A DNA stretch of 64,000 nt, taken from the NCBI RefSeq assembly GCF_964340395.1, contig NC_135551.1, positions 1,968,501 through 2,032,500 of the forward strand, read 5' to 3'. Shown here piece after piece: positions 1 through 15,000 of this stretch. The translations under genes were made by a program, and so were the position numbers. Numbering within the stretch: position 1 is the stretch's first letter; each line of letters starts with the position of its first letter. The notes under the pieces were generated by a model. That model was not told where the DNA came from and ran no database searches. It saw only the letters and a program-made list of their open reading frames with translations. The DNA comes from Glandiceps talaboti. Its lineage: Eukaryota; Hemichordata; Enteropneusta; Spengelidae.

Positions 1-697
1 TGATCTCTCTGTGATTCAGTCAACTTGAAAATAACCCCACCGAAGAGGACATATAATACTATCACTATCCATGATATCATATACCACTTAAAGTGTCTAG
101 TACAGCCATTACTTCTCGCCTTACCCTCTGTTTTGTCTGCCATCTTCGTTTTTACAAGGGACCTTTAGTACTGTGTCAACACTAATACTTTCACCGTGTT
201 AAACCCATACACACACCTTATTAACATATGAACACCAGGCTGAACACGTAAGAATTCCCAGGGTAAGGATTGACAAACAATAATAGATGGGTCGATGTAA
301 TGTGCCTATTCAAGTTCGATACTGCGATTTTCAAATATGAGGGAAATAACAATATGTAGGAATGTTCGCTTTGTAGCCTTCTTTACATTTATCTTAGACC
401 ACGAACCATTTATGTTCTGGACACAGTCACTTGTGAACTAATATTCCATTCCAGGATGGTGATATTCTAGTCTAGGATGATCATAATACAAAATAATGAC
501 ATTATTATAGGTATTTATGATATTCAAAAAATACCGTTACCGGTGACTGTTGCGAGATGTATGTTTCTACGCGTCTAGTGGTGATTTTTGGAACGAGAAT
601 TAGTATTTTTAGAGGCAATAATACAAAGAACAGGGCAAAATTCAGTCTACTAGGTAGACAGCATAAATATTTTGATATGAGTACAATAAATTACCTA
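1..697. other. Non-coding flank
   Basis: AT-rich sequence with no supportable exon, tandem repeat or element end before the TTA duplication at 698. Confidence 0.6.
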
Positions 698-700
698 TTA

Positions 701-2261
701 GGGACCGATCAGTTTCTTCGGCCTGGGGGTGGATTTGTAGGGGGGTCACCCTGTTTTTGAAATTGGCAGCGGGGGTGGGGGTCCAGCTGTTTTGAAAATT
801 GTGGATGGGGGGGGGGGGGTCATTGTGTTTTGGATTGTGATGGAAGAAAAAATCCTTTTCTACAATGGCATATAGCCTTGTCTGAAATGTGGTACATGTG
901 AATATTTGTTCTTGTCCCTGTTTCTTACATGATTTCTTTAATATTAGTTATTAGTTCAAGATTAACTATACATATACATATACATGTATTACTTAGCTAC
1001 CACACTAATTACAGAACATGTTACGTAAATGCTTGGCTGTTTCACAATCAATGCTTCACTGATATTACACTTTGGGGCAAAAGTGAACTTGAAGGTTTCA
1101 TAATGGTAATCTTCATAGATAGTTTATAAAAGAAGTTAATCTAAATTGTTCTACTCTTCAGTATGAACTTGTCAGAAGGGATTAATACACTTTTTATTTT
1201 GGACACTACATGTTATCGACACTACAAATCACCACATCTCATCAGATTCCAGTTTCTATTATACGCTAGGTACGGCCACCTAAAGTTCTACTAACATACC
1301 GGTGACTTTACTATACATGCAATATTAATGCCCCTATACCAATGTTACGGGCCCATTTTTGTGTGACATGGGAAACTCATTTAAAACTTACACTTACGTT
1401 AGCGTTTCGAAGCTTGGAAATATTACCTCAAAGGCTATAAATAACCTAAACATAAAAAAACTTCAGATCTGCCAGGGGGAAAACCCCAAGGACTCCCTAT
1501 AACCCCCAGAGGTCACTCATGCATTCAACCAACAATCAGACAACAACCTTTTTACTGTCATAATGGTATTAAACTTTTCTTAAATATTTTCACCCTATTC
1601 TAATTTGAGATGATATTGTCTTTTAAAGATGTGAAATGTTTACCAAGATAGTCTAAAGTTGCCTTAAACTCCAAATCTCCCCTACCAATGATACTACCAG
1701 TAGAAGTGCTGACCTTTTCCTACATGTATATAATGATGCCATTTAACTTTTTAAGAACATATTTCAACCCTATGTAAGTTATAAAGAATAGTTTCTGACA
1801 CTTGATGGTGCTGTCTTGTAAAGCATGAAGTACGTTATTGCTTGAAATGGTCTGAATAGCCTAAATATTGGCTTTAAGAGTAAAAATCCTCCAGGGCTTC
1901 AAGGGGGAGACCCCTAGGACCCCCCCCTTGAGGTGTACATACCCAGTCTCAAGCTCGTTCCCCTACCTCTTACTGTCAAGATGCTATCAAAGTATATTTC
2001 AAAAATATTTCAACCCTATGTAGTTACTTTCTATGAAACTCCTTTTGGTATATATTTACCCTGTGTAGTCAATAATTATCATGATAGAGCTAACATCACG
2101 AGTCACGAGCAAAAATACCTGTCATGTGAATATTACATATGGGGGGGGGGGTCAGCCTGTTTTTGGTTTTACAGATGGGGGGGGGGGTCAGTGACTTTTT
2201 GTCGGCCCGATTTAAGAATCCACTGCCCCCCCCCCCCCAGCTGGAGAAACTGACCGGTCCC
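701..2261 (+). mobile_element. Harbinger-like non-autonomous TIR element, copy 1
   Basis: The left end reads GGGACCGATCAGTTTCTTCG and the right end, inverted, GGGACCGGTCAGTTTCTCC. TTA flanks both ends (698-700 and 2262-2264). A 3-bp TWA target duplication with GG-starting TIRs is typical of PIF/Harbinger elements. The inside has poly-G tracts near the ends and degenerate direct repeats of roughly 200 bp, each with a CTAGGACCCCC-like end. No transposase frame is visible. Confidence 0.75.
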
Positions 2262-2299
2262 TTAGTACGTATCTCAGCCATTAGCTTCTTTGATACAAG

Positions 2300-3215
2300 C
2301 TTAGTATAGGGTAAAACCAGATTTAAACTGAATGCCTTCCGTAAGGGTATAGTCTTGCAATTACATGATTTATGCAAGAAATTTAGCTCTATATCTGTGA
2401 TTTTTCAAGTCCCAATGAAAGTTAGTTGTCAGAAATGCTTTCGGCTTTCTTGATCCCCTACATACCCGGGATATGGCATGTACGTGTTGAACTTCCTTCT
2501 GTCCCACCACGGCCGGGTTTACAAGTCGGTCTGTCTACTCGTTGACTATTTCACATTCATTTTAATCACTACGGGAAAATTGTCAAGGTTTTGTTGAGTG
2601 GCGCGCCCTTACTGTACACTAATTATAATAGTTTAATTATATAGAGGTCAATGTATAGGTCACCATTATTGATACATTGTCGCGAAATTTTCTTCGTAGG
2701 CTAGGCGAGGCTTGGTCTATTTTCCATATTTTGACGACATACATTTGGGTATAAATTATAGATTATTACACTTGATAAATATGTGAGAGTGTATTTATAT
2801 CCTGAGATACAGAGCTAGATAAATGATTATGTACAAGGCTTGTAACAAACAGCGGTATTTTGTTATGGAGAGAAATCGAAAAAGAACATGGTCAAATGGA
2901 GATGGTTCGAGGTCAATATAATACTTTTAATTGAAAATCTAAAAAGACATGATTTCTCTTTATTCATCTGCGCATTAGTGTGTGAAATTTGAAAATGATA
3001 TGTCCATATTTGACGGATGATAAATATTTCACCTGTTTGTGAACTCCACGCTCATTGTAAACGTATTTAAGGCCAAGGAAAAAAATGTTTTCTGGTGAGT
3101 TTGCATGACTTAAATACCCTGCCCCGGTCTGCAGATCTGCAGGGTGCAGAGCCAACTGAAACACAAAATAACTCTCCCTACATCAATTGCTACTTCAGGG
3201 AAGACAACTTTTAAT
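2300..3215. repeat. Dispersed repeat, copy 1
   Basis: Closely matches 22357-23230 in the same order (CCAGATTTAAACTGAATGCC, the TTGTTGAGTGGCGCGCCC block, the CATTTGGGTATAAATTATAG block). A piece of its far end also occurs inverted at about 40370-40490. Non-coding; element class not recognised. Confidence 0.75.
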
Positions 3216-5074
3216 GTGACTGCCTTCATTCATACCACATACATGTCTATCACGTGCTAAACAACTTTAGGGTGGTTACACATACAGACTTGGCAATTAA
3301 TTTGAACAATTTCATTATGCGATACCCAGCAGTATTTCAGTGCTCTGATTTGTGTATGCTGTGATCAGCAGCCGAAAGCTTGTTATTGAAGGAAAAGTAG
3401 AAATGGTATTTTGGCATGTATGTCGAACATCAATTCTATAGGTTTCAGTTGTGTAGTTTCCATGGAGATTACTATGGCAATCATCACGTTTCCATAGCAA
3501 CCACTCTCGTTCAAAGATATCAATGGTTTTTGCATAGTCAGAATCAAATTTCGACAGCATTAGCAAAAGTATTTGCATGGGTAACCCAATTCTTTTTCAA
3601 ATTTCAAATAAACATCATTCAAAAAAATATTCACAACTAATTTAAAGTATGTTGCTTAAGTTGAAAAGTTGACCAACATTCATGGATCTACTATTTTTCA
3701 TCAACTGTTGACAAAATATCTTGCTTTCATTAGTCCCCGCCGGACGAAGTCCTGGACAGGGACTTATGGATTGGGTTCTGTCCGTCTGTCCGTCTGTCTG
3801 TCCGTCCATCCATCCGTCCATTCGTCCGGAGCCATTTCTTGGAGATGCCCAGACCAATTTTTTTCAAACATGGTACAGGGGCAACATACTATGGCATACA
3901 TATGCATGTCAATTTGTTTCATGATACGATCCAATATGGCAGCCTAGCAGCCATTTTGTTTGCGAATTTTAAAACCCAATCACAGCGAGGACTATGTGTA
4001 GGCATGTTCCATGTCCAACGAGAGGACACAACATATCTAAGTCTGTTTGATTTAGGTTCACAAGTGTTGTTGCGTGATCAGAGTAGTGATACCAAAAACA
4101 ACCACATGAGGCCAAACAACATGAACCAGGTTTGAAAATGACAACATAAACTGCCAGTTCCTTAAAACCCAATCACAGCGAGGACTATTCTCAATGACTT
4201 GTTTATTTCATGTATTATCACAGTTTAAATGCATTAATTTATGATTCAGTATATCATGTGCTGAAATACTAAATTTGTTTTGAAATTTAATCCATTTAAA
4301 ATCATCCATAAACATCCATAAATTTAAAAAGGTATGCAAATCCTAGAATACACCAAAACTACTGTCACTAGAGGGCACTCTACTTCCGAATTAGTCCGGG
4401 GACCCCCTAATTTGTTTGTCATATTTTGATTTTTCAAGTCTTTAATTACACCTGTGCAAATTTTGAAGAACCTGTAGTGTCATTAAATAAAGGATCATTC
4501 TATGCATACTTTACCGTTTACTAGAACCTGTGGTGTATCGTTCCTTTTCAGTTACACAGATGTAAGTCAGGCTGTGTACCTACTTATATCTTGCTTTTAT
4601 CCTCGTTAAACAATATTAATTAGAAACTTTGGGTTGCATTTATTGATTGGGACTGTTTTACTCTTTACTTACGCAATTCTTCGTGAACATTAACTGATTT
4701 ATAATAAAAGGACAGGGAAAATTGTATCCTTTGGACCCGGCGTTAAATCATCTTTGTTTACAATGTTCATGGGTATGACTGTTGGTATTTGTTTACTCTT
4801 TAGATAATGTCAGTTTAGAAACCGACAAAACAATAACTACGGGAAAGTATAATCAGTCGCTAGTAAAAATCAAGATCGTCTGTTGTTTTTATTGTAATGT
4901 CAGCGTACTGAATCTTACATGCCACACGCCTATCCATGCATCATAAAAAAAACCCAGAAATACTACTTTTAAAGATGCACATTTTTATTAATATCGACAG
5001 CTATTAATAGTTCATCATCCAGAATTCATCTTGTTTGCATAAAAAGAAATTTGTACTGTTGTATGTGGTACACT
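3216..5074. other. 3' flank of gene A, no gene seen
   Basis: Holds a short GTCT/GTCC-rich stretch near 3780-3830 inside a repeat-like segment (3726-4190), and a direct repeat AACCCAATCACAGCGAGGAC at about 3974 and 4168. No frame here has splice or motif support. Confidence 0.5.
4984..4989 (-). promoter_or_regulatory. Candidate poly(A) signal of gene A
   Basis: On the minus strand this reads AATAAA, 85 bp after the stop codon of exon 9. Position and sequence are suitable. No transcript end was available to confirm it. Confidence 0.5.
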
Positions 5075-5112
5075 TTAGTGGGGTGCCATACATTTGATGT
5101 CGCCCTTGTGAC
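5075..5112 (-). CDS. Gene A exon 9: C-terminus and stop
   Basis: After a ttttcag acceptor in phase 1 the reading is HKGDIKCMAPH, then TAA. This frame is the only one that joins exon 8, and (E)SGHKGDIKCM fits the G-x-(I/L)-x-K-(W/x) end of family-3 binding proteins. The other two frames are open for a while but do not match the phase. Confidence 0.8.
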
Positions 5113-5990
5113 CTGAAAATCGAACAAAATATAAATAGTTAAGTTTACATCATGTGAATGGGCAATAACTGAGTTTGTACGATTATAAGCATGAACTATG
5201 TGGCCTATATAACCAGTTCTCACACAGTGTGTATCATGCATTGTACTTACTGAAGCATACTAAAGCAATTGACTGAACTCAAACCTGGTATTCAATGAAG
5301 ATATAACTCGTACATATAAAATAAGTGTTGAGAAAATCTCTACAGTGCTGTCAACGTTGGATTCCTTACTTCCTTCGACAATTATGGTTAAATAAAAAAA
5401 ATCATTTAAATCAGATGAAAATGTCCAAAAGTTCATAACTTTGTTATAGCACAGATAAGTAACACGTGTTACTTATCTGTGATGGTGGTTACAGTCGATC
5501 TTGTCAGAGATGCTCACATCATGTGAGAAGTGAAAATATGACACCTTGAATTGACAGGAACTCTGGATGCACATAAATGTATCCGGCATCTATCATGTGT
5601 TGATTATTGTAATCATCAAGTAGTCAGTGGTATGAAAACAGACTTGTGTTGTGGTAGTCGACAACATCAACTGTTCCAAGTTAAACAAAATGCCTGTCAT
5701 ATCATTATGAATTTCATCGACAGAGGGCGTGATACTACTTACTGTGATCATGCTGTGCTTTTTTGCAAACGGCATAGTATTTACCACTTTCCATCATGTG
5801 TCCAAGAGTTTCATCAAACCAGGCAGGCAGATGGCTATCCTCCGAAGTCATAGCATGGAAGTTTCCACTTCCACACTCAATGGAATCACCGACAGCTTCC
5901 ACATCGTCATGGAGAAGGGCATAGTTGTCAAGTAGAAATACAGCATCGATCTATACAAAACATAGATTATGTGCAAGTGCTTCACTGTAC

Positions 5991-6052
<62 letters not shown>

Positions 6053-9000
6053 ACCCACACTTTCTGCTGAGAATAAAGATAACGTGATAAAAATACTACT
6101 AAGATGGACTACCTCACCTCACACTCGTTAGGGAAGTATTTTGTGCCATACGAACCACAAAGTTCAATCGCCACCTCGTGTGAGATATGTCATCTCAATC
6201 CACTGGGCTGTGGGATTCTATTATTCTCACAGGAATGAAGGGGAAACAATGTTGTAAGATATTAAGAGTTGAATTGTGTCGTTGATACGTTGACGCGGGG
6301 TTTGAACACCCAGTAATCTTTGGGAGTTCTGGTTAAAAGCCCTGTCAATTAATCCAAATATAGCAATGCAATGCCTTCACACGTATTAGGGACCGGTCAG
6401 TTTCTTCGGCCTGGGGGGGATTGGTAGGGGGGTCACCCTGTTTTTGAAATTGGTAGTAGGGGGGGGGGGGTCATGCTGTTTTGAAAATTGTGGATAGGGG
6501 GGTCATTGTGTTTTAAATTGTGATGGAAGAAAAAAATCCTTTCTACAATGGCATATAGCCTTGTCTGAAATGTGGTACATGTCAATATTTGTTCTTGTCC
6601 CTGTTTCTTACATGAATTCTTTAATATTACTTATTAGTTCAAACATAACTATACATATACATATACATGTATTACCTAGCTACCACACTAGTTACAGAAC
6701 ATGTCATGTAAATGCTTGGCTGTTTCACAATCAATGCTTCACTTATATTGCAGTTTGGGGCAAAAGTGAACTTGTGACTTGAAGGTTTCGTAATGGCAAT
6801 TTTCATTGATAGTTTATAAATTAAGTTAATCTAAAAATCACCACATCTCATCAGATTCCAGTTTCTATTATACACTAGGTATGACCACCTAAAGTTCTCT
6901 AACATACCGGTGACATATATTAATGCCCCTATACTAATGTTACATGTCTATTTTATGTGATATAGGAAACTCATTTAAAACGTACATTTAGGTTAGCTTT
7001 TCGAAGCTTGGAAATATTACCTCAAAGGTTATGAATAACCTAAACATTGCCTTAGTATCTCAAGCAAAAAACTCCATATCTGCCAGGGGGAAAACCCCAA
7101 GGACTTCCTCACCCCCAGAGGTCACTCATGCATTCAACCAACAATCAGATGCACCAACAACCTTTTTACTGTCATAATGGTATTAAACTTTTCTTAAATA
7201 TTTTCACCCTATTCTAATTTGAGATGATATTGTCTTTTCAAGATGTGAAATGTTTGCCAAGATAGTCTAAAATTGCCTTAATCTCCAAATCTCCCCTACC
7301 AATGATACTACCATTAGATGTGCTGACCTACATGTATATAATGATGCCATTTAAACTTTTTAAGAACATATTTCAACCCTTAGTGTAAGTTATAAAGAAT
7401 AGTTTCTGATACTTGCTGTCTTGTAAAGCATGGATTAAGTTATTGCTTGAAGGGTCTAAATAGCGTAAATATTGGCCATAAGAGTAAAAATCCTTTAGGG
7501 ATTCTAGAGGGAGACCCCCTCAGACCCCCGCATGAGGTGGACATATACCAGTCTCAAGCTCTTCCCCTCTTACTGTCAAGATGCTATCAAAGTATATTCA
7601 AAAGTATTTCAACCCTATGTAGTTGTTTTTTACATGTTGGTGTTGTCTTGTAAGGCTTGGGAATTATTGTCTGAAAGGGTCTGACTAGTTTCAAAATTGA
7701 CTTTCTAGGGAAAAAACCTCCAGGGCTTCTAGGGGGAGACCCCCTAGGACCCCCCCCCCCCCCATGAGGTGTACACATCCCAGTCTCAAGATCTCTCCCC
7801 TACCTCTTACTGTCAAGATCTTATCAAACTATATTTCAAAAATATTTCAACTTTATGTAGTTGCTTTTCACATGTTGGTGCTATCTTGTAAAGCTTGGAA
7901 ATGATTTTCTAAAAATGTCTGAATAGTCTCAAAATTAACTTTTCAGAGTTAAAAACCTCCTGGGCTTCTAGGGGGAGACCCCTTAGGACCCCCCCCCCCA
8001 TGACAGCTGTACATATTCCCTTCTCAAGCTTTCCCGCTACCTTTCACTGTCAAGATGCTATTAAACTCCTTTTCAAATATATTTACCCTGTGTAGTCAAT
8101 AATTATGATTATGATAGTGCTAACTCGGGATCTTATAAAGTAGATGCAAGACAGTCAAGCAGTCCACACTGAGTCACGATCCAAAAATACCTGTCACTCA
8201 TGCAAATATCATATATGGGGGGGGGGAGGGGTCATCATGTTTTAGAATTAAGTATTAGGGGGGGGGTCAGCCTGTTTTGGGTTTTACAGATAGGGGGGTC
8301 AGTGACTTTTTGTCGGCCCGATTTAAGAATCCACCCCCCCCAGGCTGGAGAAACTGACCGGTCCCTTAACGTGTTACTAGCGGGAGACAACAAATGCAAT
8401 TAGAACGTTCATTGAAATGGCAGTGATGAGATAATGTCCTTAGGGACCGGTCAGTTTCTTCGGCCTGGGGGGGGGGGGCGGTGGATTGGTAGGGGGGGGT
8501 CACTCTGTTTTTGAAATTGGCAGTAGGGGGGTCATGCTGTTTTGAAAATTGTGGATAGGGGGGGGGTGGGTCATTGTGTTTTAGATTGTGATGGAAGAAA
8601 AAAATCCTTTCTATAATGGCATATAGCCTTGTCTGAAATGTGGTACATGTCAATATTTGTTCTTGTCCCTGTTTCTTACATGAATTCTTTAACATTACTT
8701 ATTAGTTCAAACCTAACTATACATATTCATATACATGTACCGGTATTACCTACCTACCACACTAGTTACAGAACATGTCATGTAAATGCTTGGCTGTTTC
8801 ACAATCAATGCTTCGCTTATATTGCAGTTTGGGGCAAAAGTGAACTTGAAGGTTTCGTAATGGTAATTTTCATAGATAGTTTATAAATGAAGTTAATCTA
8901 AATTGTTCTACTCGTCATGCTATTGACACTACAAATCACCACATCTCATCAGATTCCAGTTACTATTATACACTAGGTATGACCACCTAAAGTTCTCTAA

Positions 9001-12000
9001 CATACCGGTGACTTTATTATACATGCAATATTAATGCCCCTATATACTAATGTTACGTGTCCATTTTATGTGATATGAGAAACTCATTTAAAAACGTTTT
9101 GCGTTAGCTTTTCGAAGCTTGGAAATAATACCTCAAAGGTTATGAATAACCTAAACATTGCCTTAGTATCTGAAGCAAAATACTCCAGATCTGCCAGGGG
9201 GAAAACCCCAAGGACTCCCTCACCCCCAGAGGTCACTCATACATTCAACCAACAATCAGATGCACCAACAACCTTTTTACTGTCATAATGGTATTAAACT
9301 TTTCTTAAATATTTTCACCCTATTCTAATTTGATATGATAGTGTCTTTTCAAGATCTGAAACGTTTGCCAAGATAGTCTAAAATTGCCTTAAACTCCAAA
9401 TCTCCCCTACCAATGATACTACCATTATAGATGTGCTGACCTTTACTACATGTATATAATGATGCCATTTAAACTTTTTAAGAACATATTTCAACCCTTA
9501 GTGTAAGTTATAAAGAATAGTGTCTAATACTTGCTGTCTTGTAAAGCATGGATTAAGTTATTGCTTGAAAGGGTCTGAATAGCCTAAATATTGGCTTTAA
9601 GAGTAAAAATCCTCCAGGGTTTCTAGAGGGAGACCCCCTCAGACCCCCCACATGAGGTGGACATATCCCAGTCTCAAGCTCTTCCCCTCTTACTGTCGAG
9701 ATGCTATTAAAGTATATTTCAAAAGTATTTCAACCCTATGTAGTTGCTTTTAACATGTTGGTGTTGTCTTGTAAGGCTTGGAAATTATTGTCTGAAAGGG
9801 TCTGAATAGTCTCAAAATTGACTTTTCAGAGTTAAAAACCTCCAGGGCTTCTAGGGGGAGACCCCCTAGGAGCCCCCCCCCCACACATGAGGTGTACACA
9901 TCCTACTCTCAAGATCTTCCCCCTACCTCTTACTGTCAAGATCCTATCAAACTATATTTCAAAATTATTTCAACCTTATGTAGTTGCATTTTACATGTTG
10001 CTGCTGTCTTGTAAAGCTTGGAAATTATTTTCTGAAAATGTCAGAATAGTCTCAAAATTGACTTTTCAGAGTTAAAAACCTCCTGGGCTTCTAGGGGGAG
10101 ACCCCCTAGGACCCCCATAAGAGATGTACATATTCCCTTCTCAAGCTTTCCTACCTTTCACAGCCAAGATGCTATTAAACTCCTTTTCAAATATATTTAC
10201 CCTGTGTAGTCAATAATTATAAATATGATAGTGCTAACCTGGGATCTTATAAAGTAAATGCAAGACAGTCAAGCAGTCCACACTGAGTCACGATAAAAAA
10301 ATACCTGTCATGCGAATATTATATATGAGGGGGGGGGGGGTCATCATGTTTTAGAATTAAGTGATAGGGGGGTCAGCCTGTTTTTGGTTTTACAGATAGG
10401 GGGGGTCAGTGACCGCCCCCCCCCCAGGCTGGAGAAACTGACCGGTCCCTTACTATTCTGACTGAGACTCGTATCCCTTTCATGACTGACACAATTTTAA
10501 CCCTCTGTTTACTTTTGGTATTTGAAAGGGGGGGGTGTGACCCTACCCATATTCCATGATCTAGAGAAAGGAGAGAGGATCGAGGATATTTGGCAACATA
10601 CCCCAGCCCTCCCCCTTATAATTACTGAAGACTCCCTTAGCAGTAACATATGCATAATGATATAGTTAATGTTTATCTACTGATGTACGGATTTCTTCAA
10701 AACAACATCTTATGTAAAAAATACCTTGTCATCACCGAGGTTTTGGAACAATACTTCAAAGTCGTCAGCATAAAGGGTCTTTTCATGATGTAATGAATCA
10801 ACTCCTGCGATGGTGTTGTGACGTTTCAGACACAATTTATCAGTTACCCAGCCATCAGCATATCCTATCATAAAACCGTAACGTGAATAGTAAATTGTGG
10901 CATTCAAATGTGTATTGAGCATACATGTGATTATATTAACATTGTATCTAATTCGTTACGACGTGTTTTGTCACATTGCTAATAAAATGAAGCAAACCAG
11001 CCACATTCAATGTCCCTCCCATAAACTGAAATCGACCAAAAAAGTACAAATCAACTCTTATTTGACGGTGTCATGGGCATGATCCGTTTTATTTCAAGCC
11101 TTGCTACTGGAAATATTGAACACAATCTCTTATTCCAAACTTTCAAATTGAAATGAATTTCGAGTGGAGTAAAGTTTAAGATAAGCAACCATTTAGAAAA
11201 TATGACACTTACCAATTGCTTTGCCTTCGACGTTGTGTGGGTCAAAGCCATGGGGGTTACCCTTTTTGACGAAAAAATGAGAGGAGTTTCCTTCATGCCA
11301 GAATGGGCGTGTGAATGAGACAGAGTGTTCACGTTCATTGGTTTGCATCCAACCCAAGCAAGCCTCATAGTAGTGGCCAAGAAGTCCTGTTATATTTCAA
11401 AATAAAAATTATACATTTTTTAATTTAAAGAAAAAAGGACGACAGAACTTTTTGTATACATTAGAATATCTCAATGAGGGTAAACTAGAATTTGTATACA
11501 TATCACCAAATCTTTGTACACCAATGTAGATTATGATAGATCAACAAGTCTATGTACACCAATGTAGATTATGATAGATCAACAGGTCTGTGTACACCAA
11601 TGTAAATTATGATAGATCAACAAGTCTGTGTACACCAATGTAGATTATGATAGATCAACAAGTCTGTGTACACCAATGTAGATTATGATAGATCAACAAG
11701 TCTATGTACACCAATGTAGATTATGATAGATCAACAAGTCTGTGTACACCAATGTGGATTATGATAGATCAACAAGTCTGTGTACACCAATGTAAATTAT
11801 GATAGATCAACAAGTCTGTGTATATCAATGTAGATTATGATAGATCAACAAGTCTGTGTACACCAATGTAGATTATGATAGATCAACAAGTCTGTGTACA
11901 CCAATGTAAATTATGATAGATCAACAAGTCTGTGTACACCAATGTAGATTATGATAGATCAACAAGTCTGTGTATACCAATGTAGATTATGATAGATCAA

Positions 12001-15000
12001 CAAGTCTGTGTATACCAATGTAAATTATGATAGATCAACAAGTCTGTGTACACCAATGTAGATTATGATAGATCAACAAGTCTGTGTATACCAATGTAGA
12101 TTATGATAGATCAACAAGTCTGTGTATACCAATGTAAATTATGATAGATCAACAAGTCTGTGTACACCAATGTAGATTATGATAGATCAACAAGTCTGTG
12201 TATACCAATGTAGATTATGATAGATCAACAAGTCTGTGTACACCAATGTAGATTATGATAGATCAACAAGTCTGTGTACACCAATGTAGATTATGATAGA
12301 TCAACAAGTCTATGTACACCAATGTAGATTATGATAGATCAACAAGTCTATGTACACCAATGTGGATTATGATAGATCAACAAGTCTGTGTACACCAATG
12401 TAGATTATGATAGATCAACAAGTCTGTGTACACCAATGTAGATTATGATAGATCAACAAGTCTATGTACACCAATGTAGATTATGATAGATCAACAAGTC
12501 TGTGTACACCAATGTAGATTATGATAGATCAACAAGTCTGTGTACACCAATGTAGATTATGATAGATCAACAAGTCTATGTACACCAATGTAGATTATGA
12601 TAGATCAACAAGTCTGTGTACACCAATGTAGATTATGATAGATCAACAAGGCTGTGTACACCAATGTGGATTATGATAGATCAACAAGTCTGTGTACACC
12701 AATATAGATTATGATAGATCAACAAGTCTGTGTACACCAATGTAGATTATGATAGATCAATAAGTCTGTGTACACCAATGTAGATTATGATAGATCAACA
12801 AGGCTGTGTACACCAATGTGGATTATGATAGATCAACAAGTCTGTGTACACCAATATAGATTATGATAGATCAACAGGTCTGTGTACACCAATGTAGATT
12901 ATGATAGATCAACAAGTCTGTGTATACCAATGTAGATTATGATAGATCAACAAGTCTGTGTACACCAATGTAGATTATGATAGATCAACAAGTCTATGTA
13001 CACCAATGTGGATTATGATAGATCAACAAGTCTGTGTACACCAATGTAGATTATGATAGATCAACAAGTCTATGTACACCAATGTAGATTATGATAGATC
13101 AACAAGTCTATGTACACCAATGTAGATTAAGATAGATCAACAAGTCTGTGTACACCAATGTAGATTATGATAGATCAACAAGTCTATGTACACCAATGTA
13201 GATTATGATAGATCAACAAGTCTATGTATACCAATGTAGATTATGATAGATCAACAAGTCTATGTATACCAATGTAGATTATGATAGATCAACAAGTCTG
13301 TGTACACCAATGTAGATTATGATAGATCAACAAGTCTGTGTACACCAATGTAGATTATGATAGATCAACAAGTCTGTGTATACCAATGTAGATTATGATA
13401 GATCAACAAGTCTATGTACACCAATGTAGATTATGATAGATCAACAAGTCTATGTACACCAATGTAGATTATGATAGATCAACAAGTCTATGTACACCAA
13501 TGTAGATTATGATAGATCAACAAGTCTGTGTATACCAATGTAGATTATGATAGATCAACAAGTCTATGTACACCAATGTAGATTATGATAGATCAACAAG
13601 TCTGTGTACACCAATGTAGATTATGATAGATCAACAAGTCTGTGTACACCAATGTAGATTATGATAGATCAACAGGTCTGTGTACACCAATGTAGATTAT
13701 GATAGATCAACAAGTCTGTGTACACCAATGTAGATTATGATAGATCAACAAGTCTATGTACACCAATGTAGATTATGATAGATCAACAAGTCTATGTACA
13801 CCAATGTGGATTATGATAGATCAACAAGTCTGTGTACACCAATGTAGATTATGATAGATCAACAAGTCTATGTACACCAATGTAGATTATGATAGATCAA
13901 CAAGTCTGTGTACACCAATGTAGATTATGATAGATCAACAAGTCTATGTACACCAATGTAGATTATGATAGATCAACAAGTCTATGTACACCAATGTAGA
14001 TTATGATAGATCACCAAATCTTTGTACACCAATGTAGATTATGATAGATCAACAAGTCTATGTACACCAATGTGGATTATGATAGATCAACAAGTCTGTG
14101 TATACCAATGTAGATTATGATAGATCAACAAGTCTGTGTACACCAATGTAGATTATGATAGATCAACAGGTCTATGTACACCAATGTAGATTATGATAGA
14201 TCAACAAGTCTGTGTACACCAATGTAGATTATGATAGATCAACAAGTCTATGTACACCAATGTAGATTATGATAGATCAACAAGTCTGTGTACACCAATA
14301 TAGATTATGATAGATCAACAGGTCTATGTACACCAATGTAGATTATGATAGATCAACAAGTCTGTGTACACCAATGTAGATTATGATAGATCAACAAGTC
14401 TATGTACACCAATGTAGATTATGATAGATCAACAAGTCTGTGTACACCAATGTAGATTATGATAGATCAACAAGGCTGTGTACACCAATGTAGATTATGA
14501 TAGATCAACAAGTCTGTGTATACCAATGTAGATTATGATAGATCAACAAGTCTGTGTATACCAATGTAGATTATGATAGATCAACAAGTCTGTGTACACC
14601 AATGTAGATTATGATAGATCAACAAGTCTGTGTACACCAATGTAGATTATGATAGATCAACAAGTCTGTGTACACCAATGTAGATTATGATAGATCAACA
14701 AGTCTGTGTACACCAATGTAGATTATGATAGATCAACAAGTCTGTGTACACCAATGTAGATTATGATAGATCAACAAGTCTGTGTATACCAATGTAGATT
14801 ATGATAGATCAACAAGTCTGTGTACACCAATGTGGATTATGATAGATCAACAAGTCTGTGTATACCAATGTAGATTATGATAGATCAACAAGTCTATGTA
14901 CACCAATATAGATTATGATAGATCAACAAGTCTGTGTACACCAATGTAGATTATGATAGATCAACAAGTCTGTGTACACCAATGTAGATTATGATAGATC

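Noticed and set aside
3315-3578. Short open frames of 60-110 codons scattered through introns and flanks, here and for example at 20553-20984 and 43821-44048
   Set aside because: No motif, splice-site or paralogue support. Lengths are as expected by chance in AT-rich DNA.
5026-5112. Longer readings of gene A last exon in the other two frames (for example one ending CKQDEFWMMNY)
   Set aside because: They need exon 8 to end in a phase other than the observed gtaaat donor. The phase-1 frame gives a compact C-terminus matching the family end.
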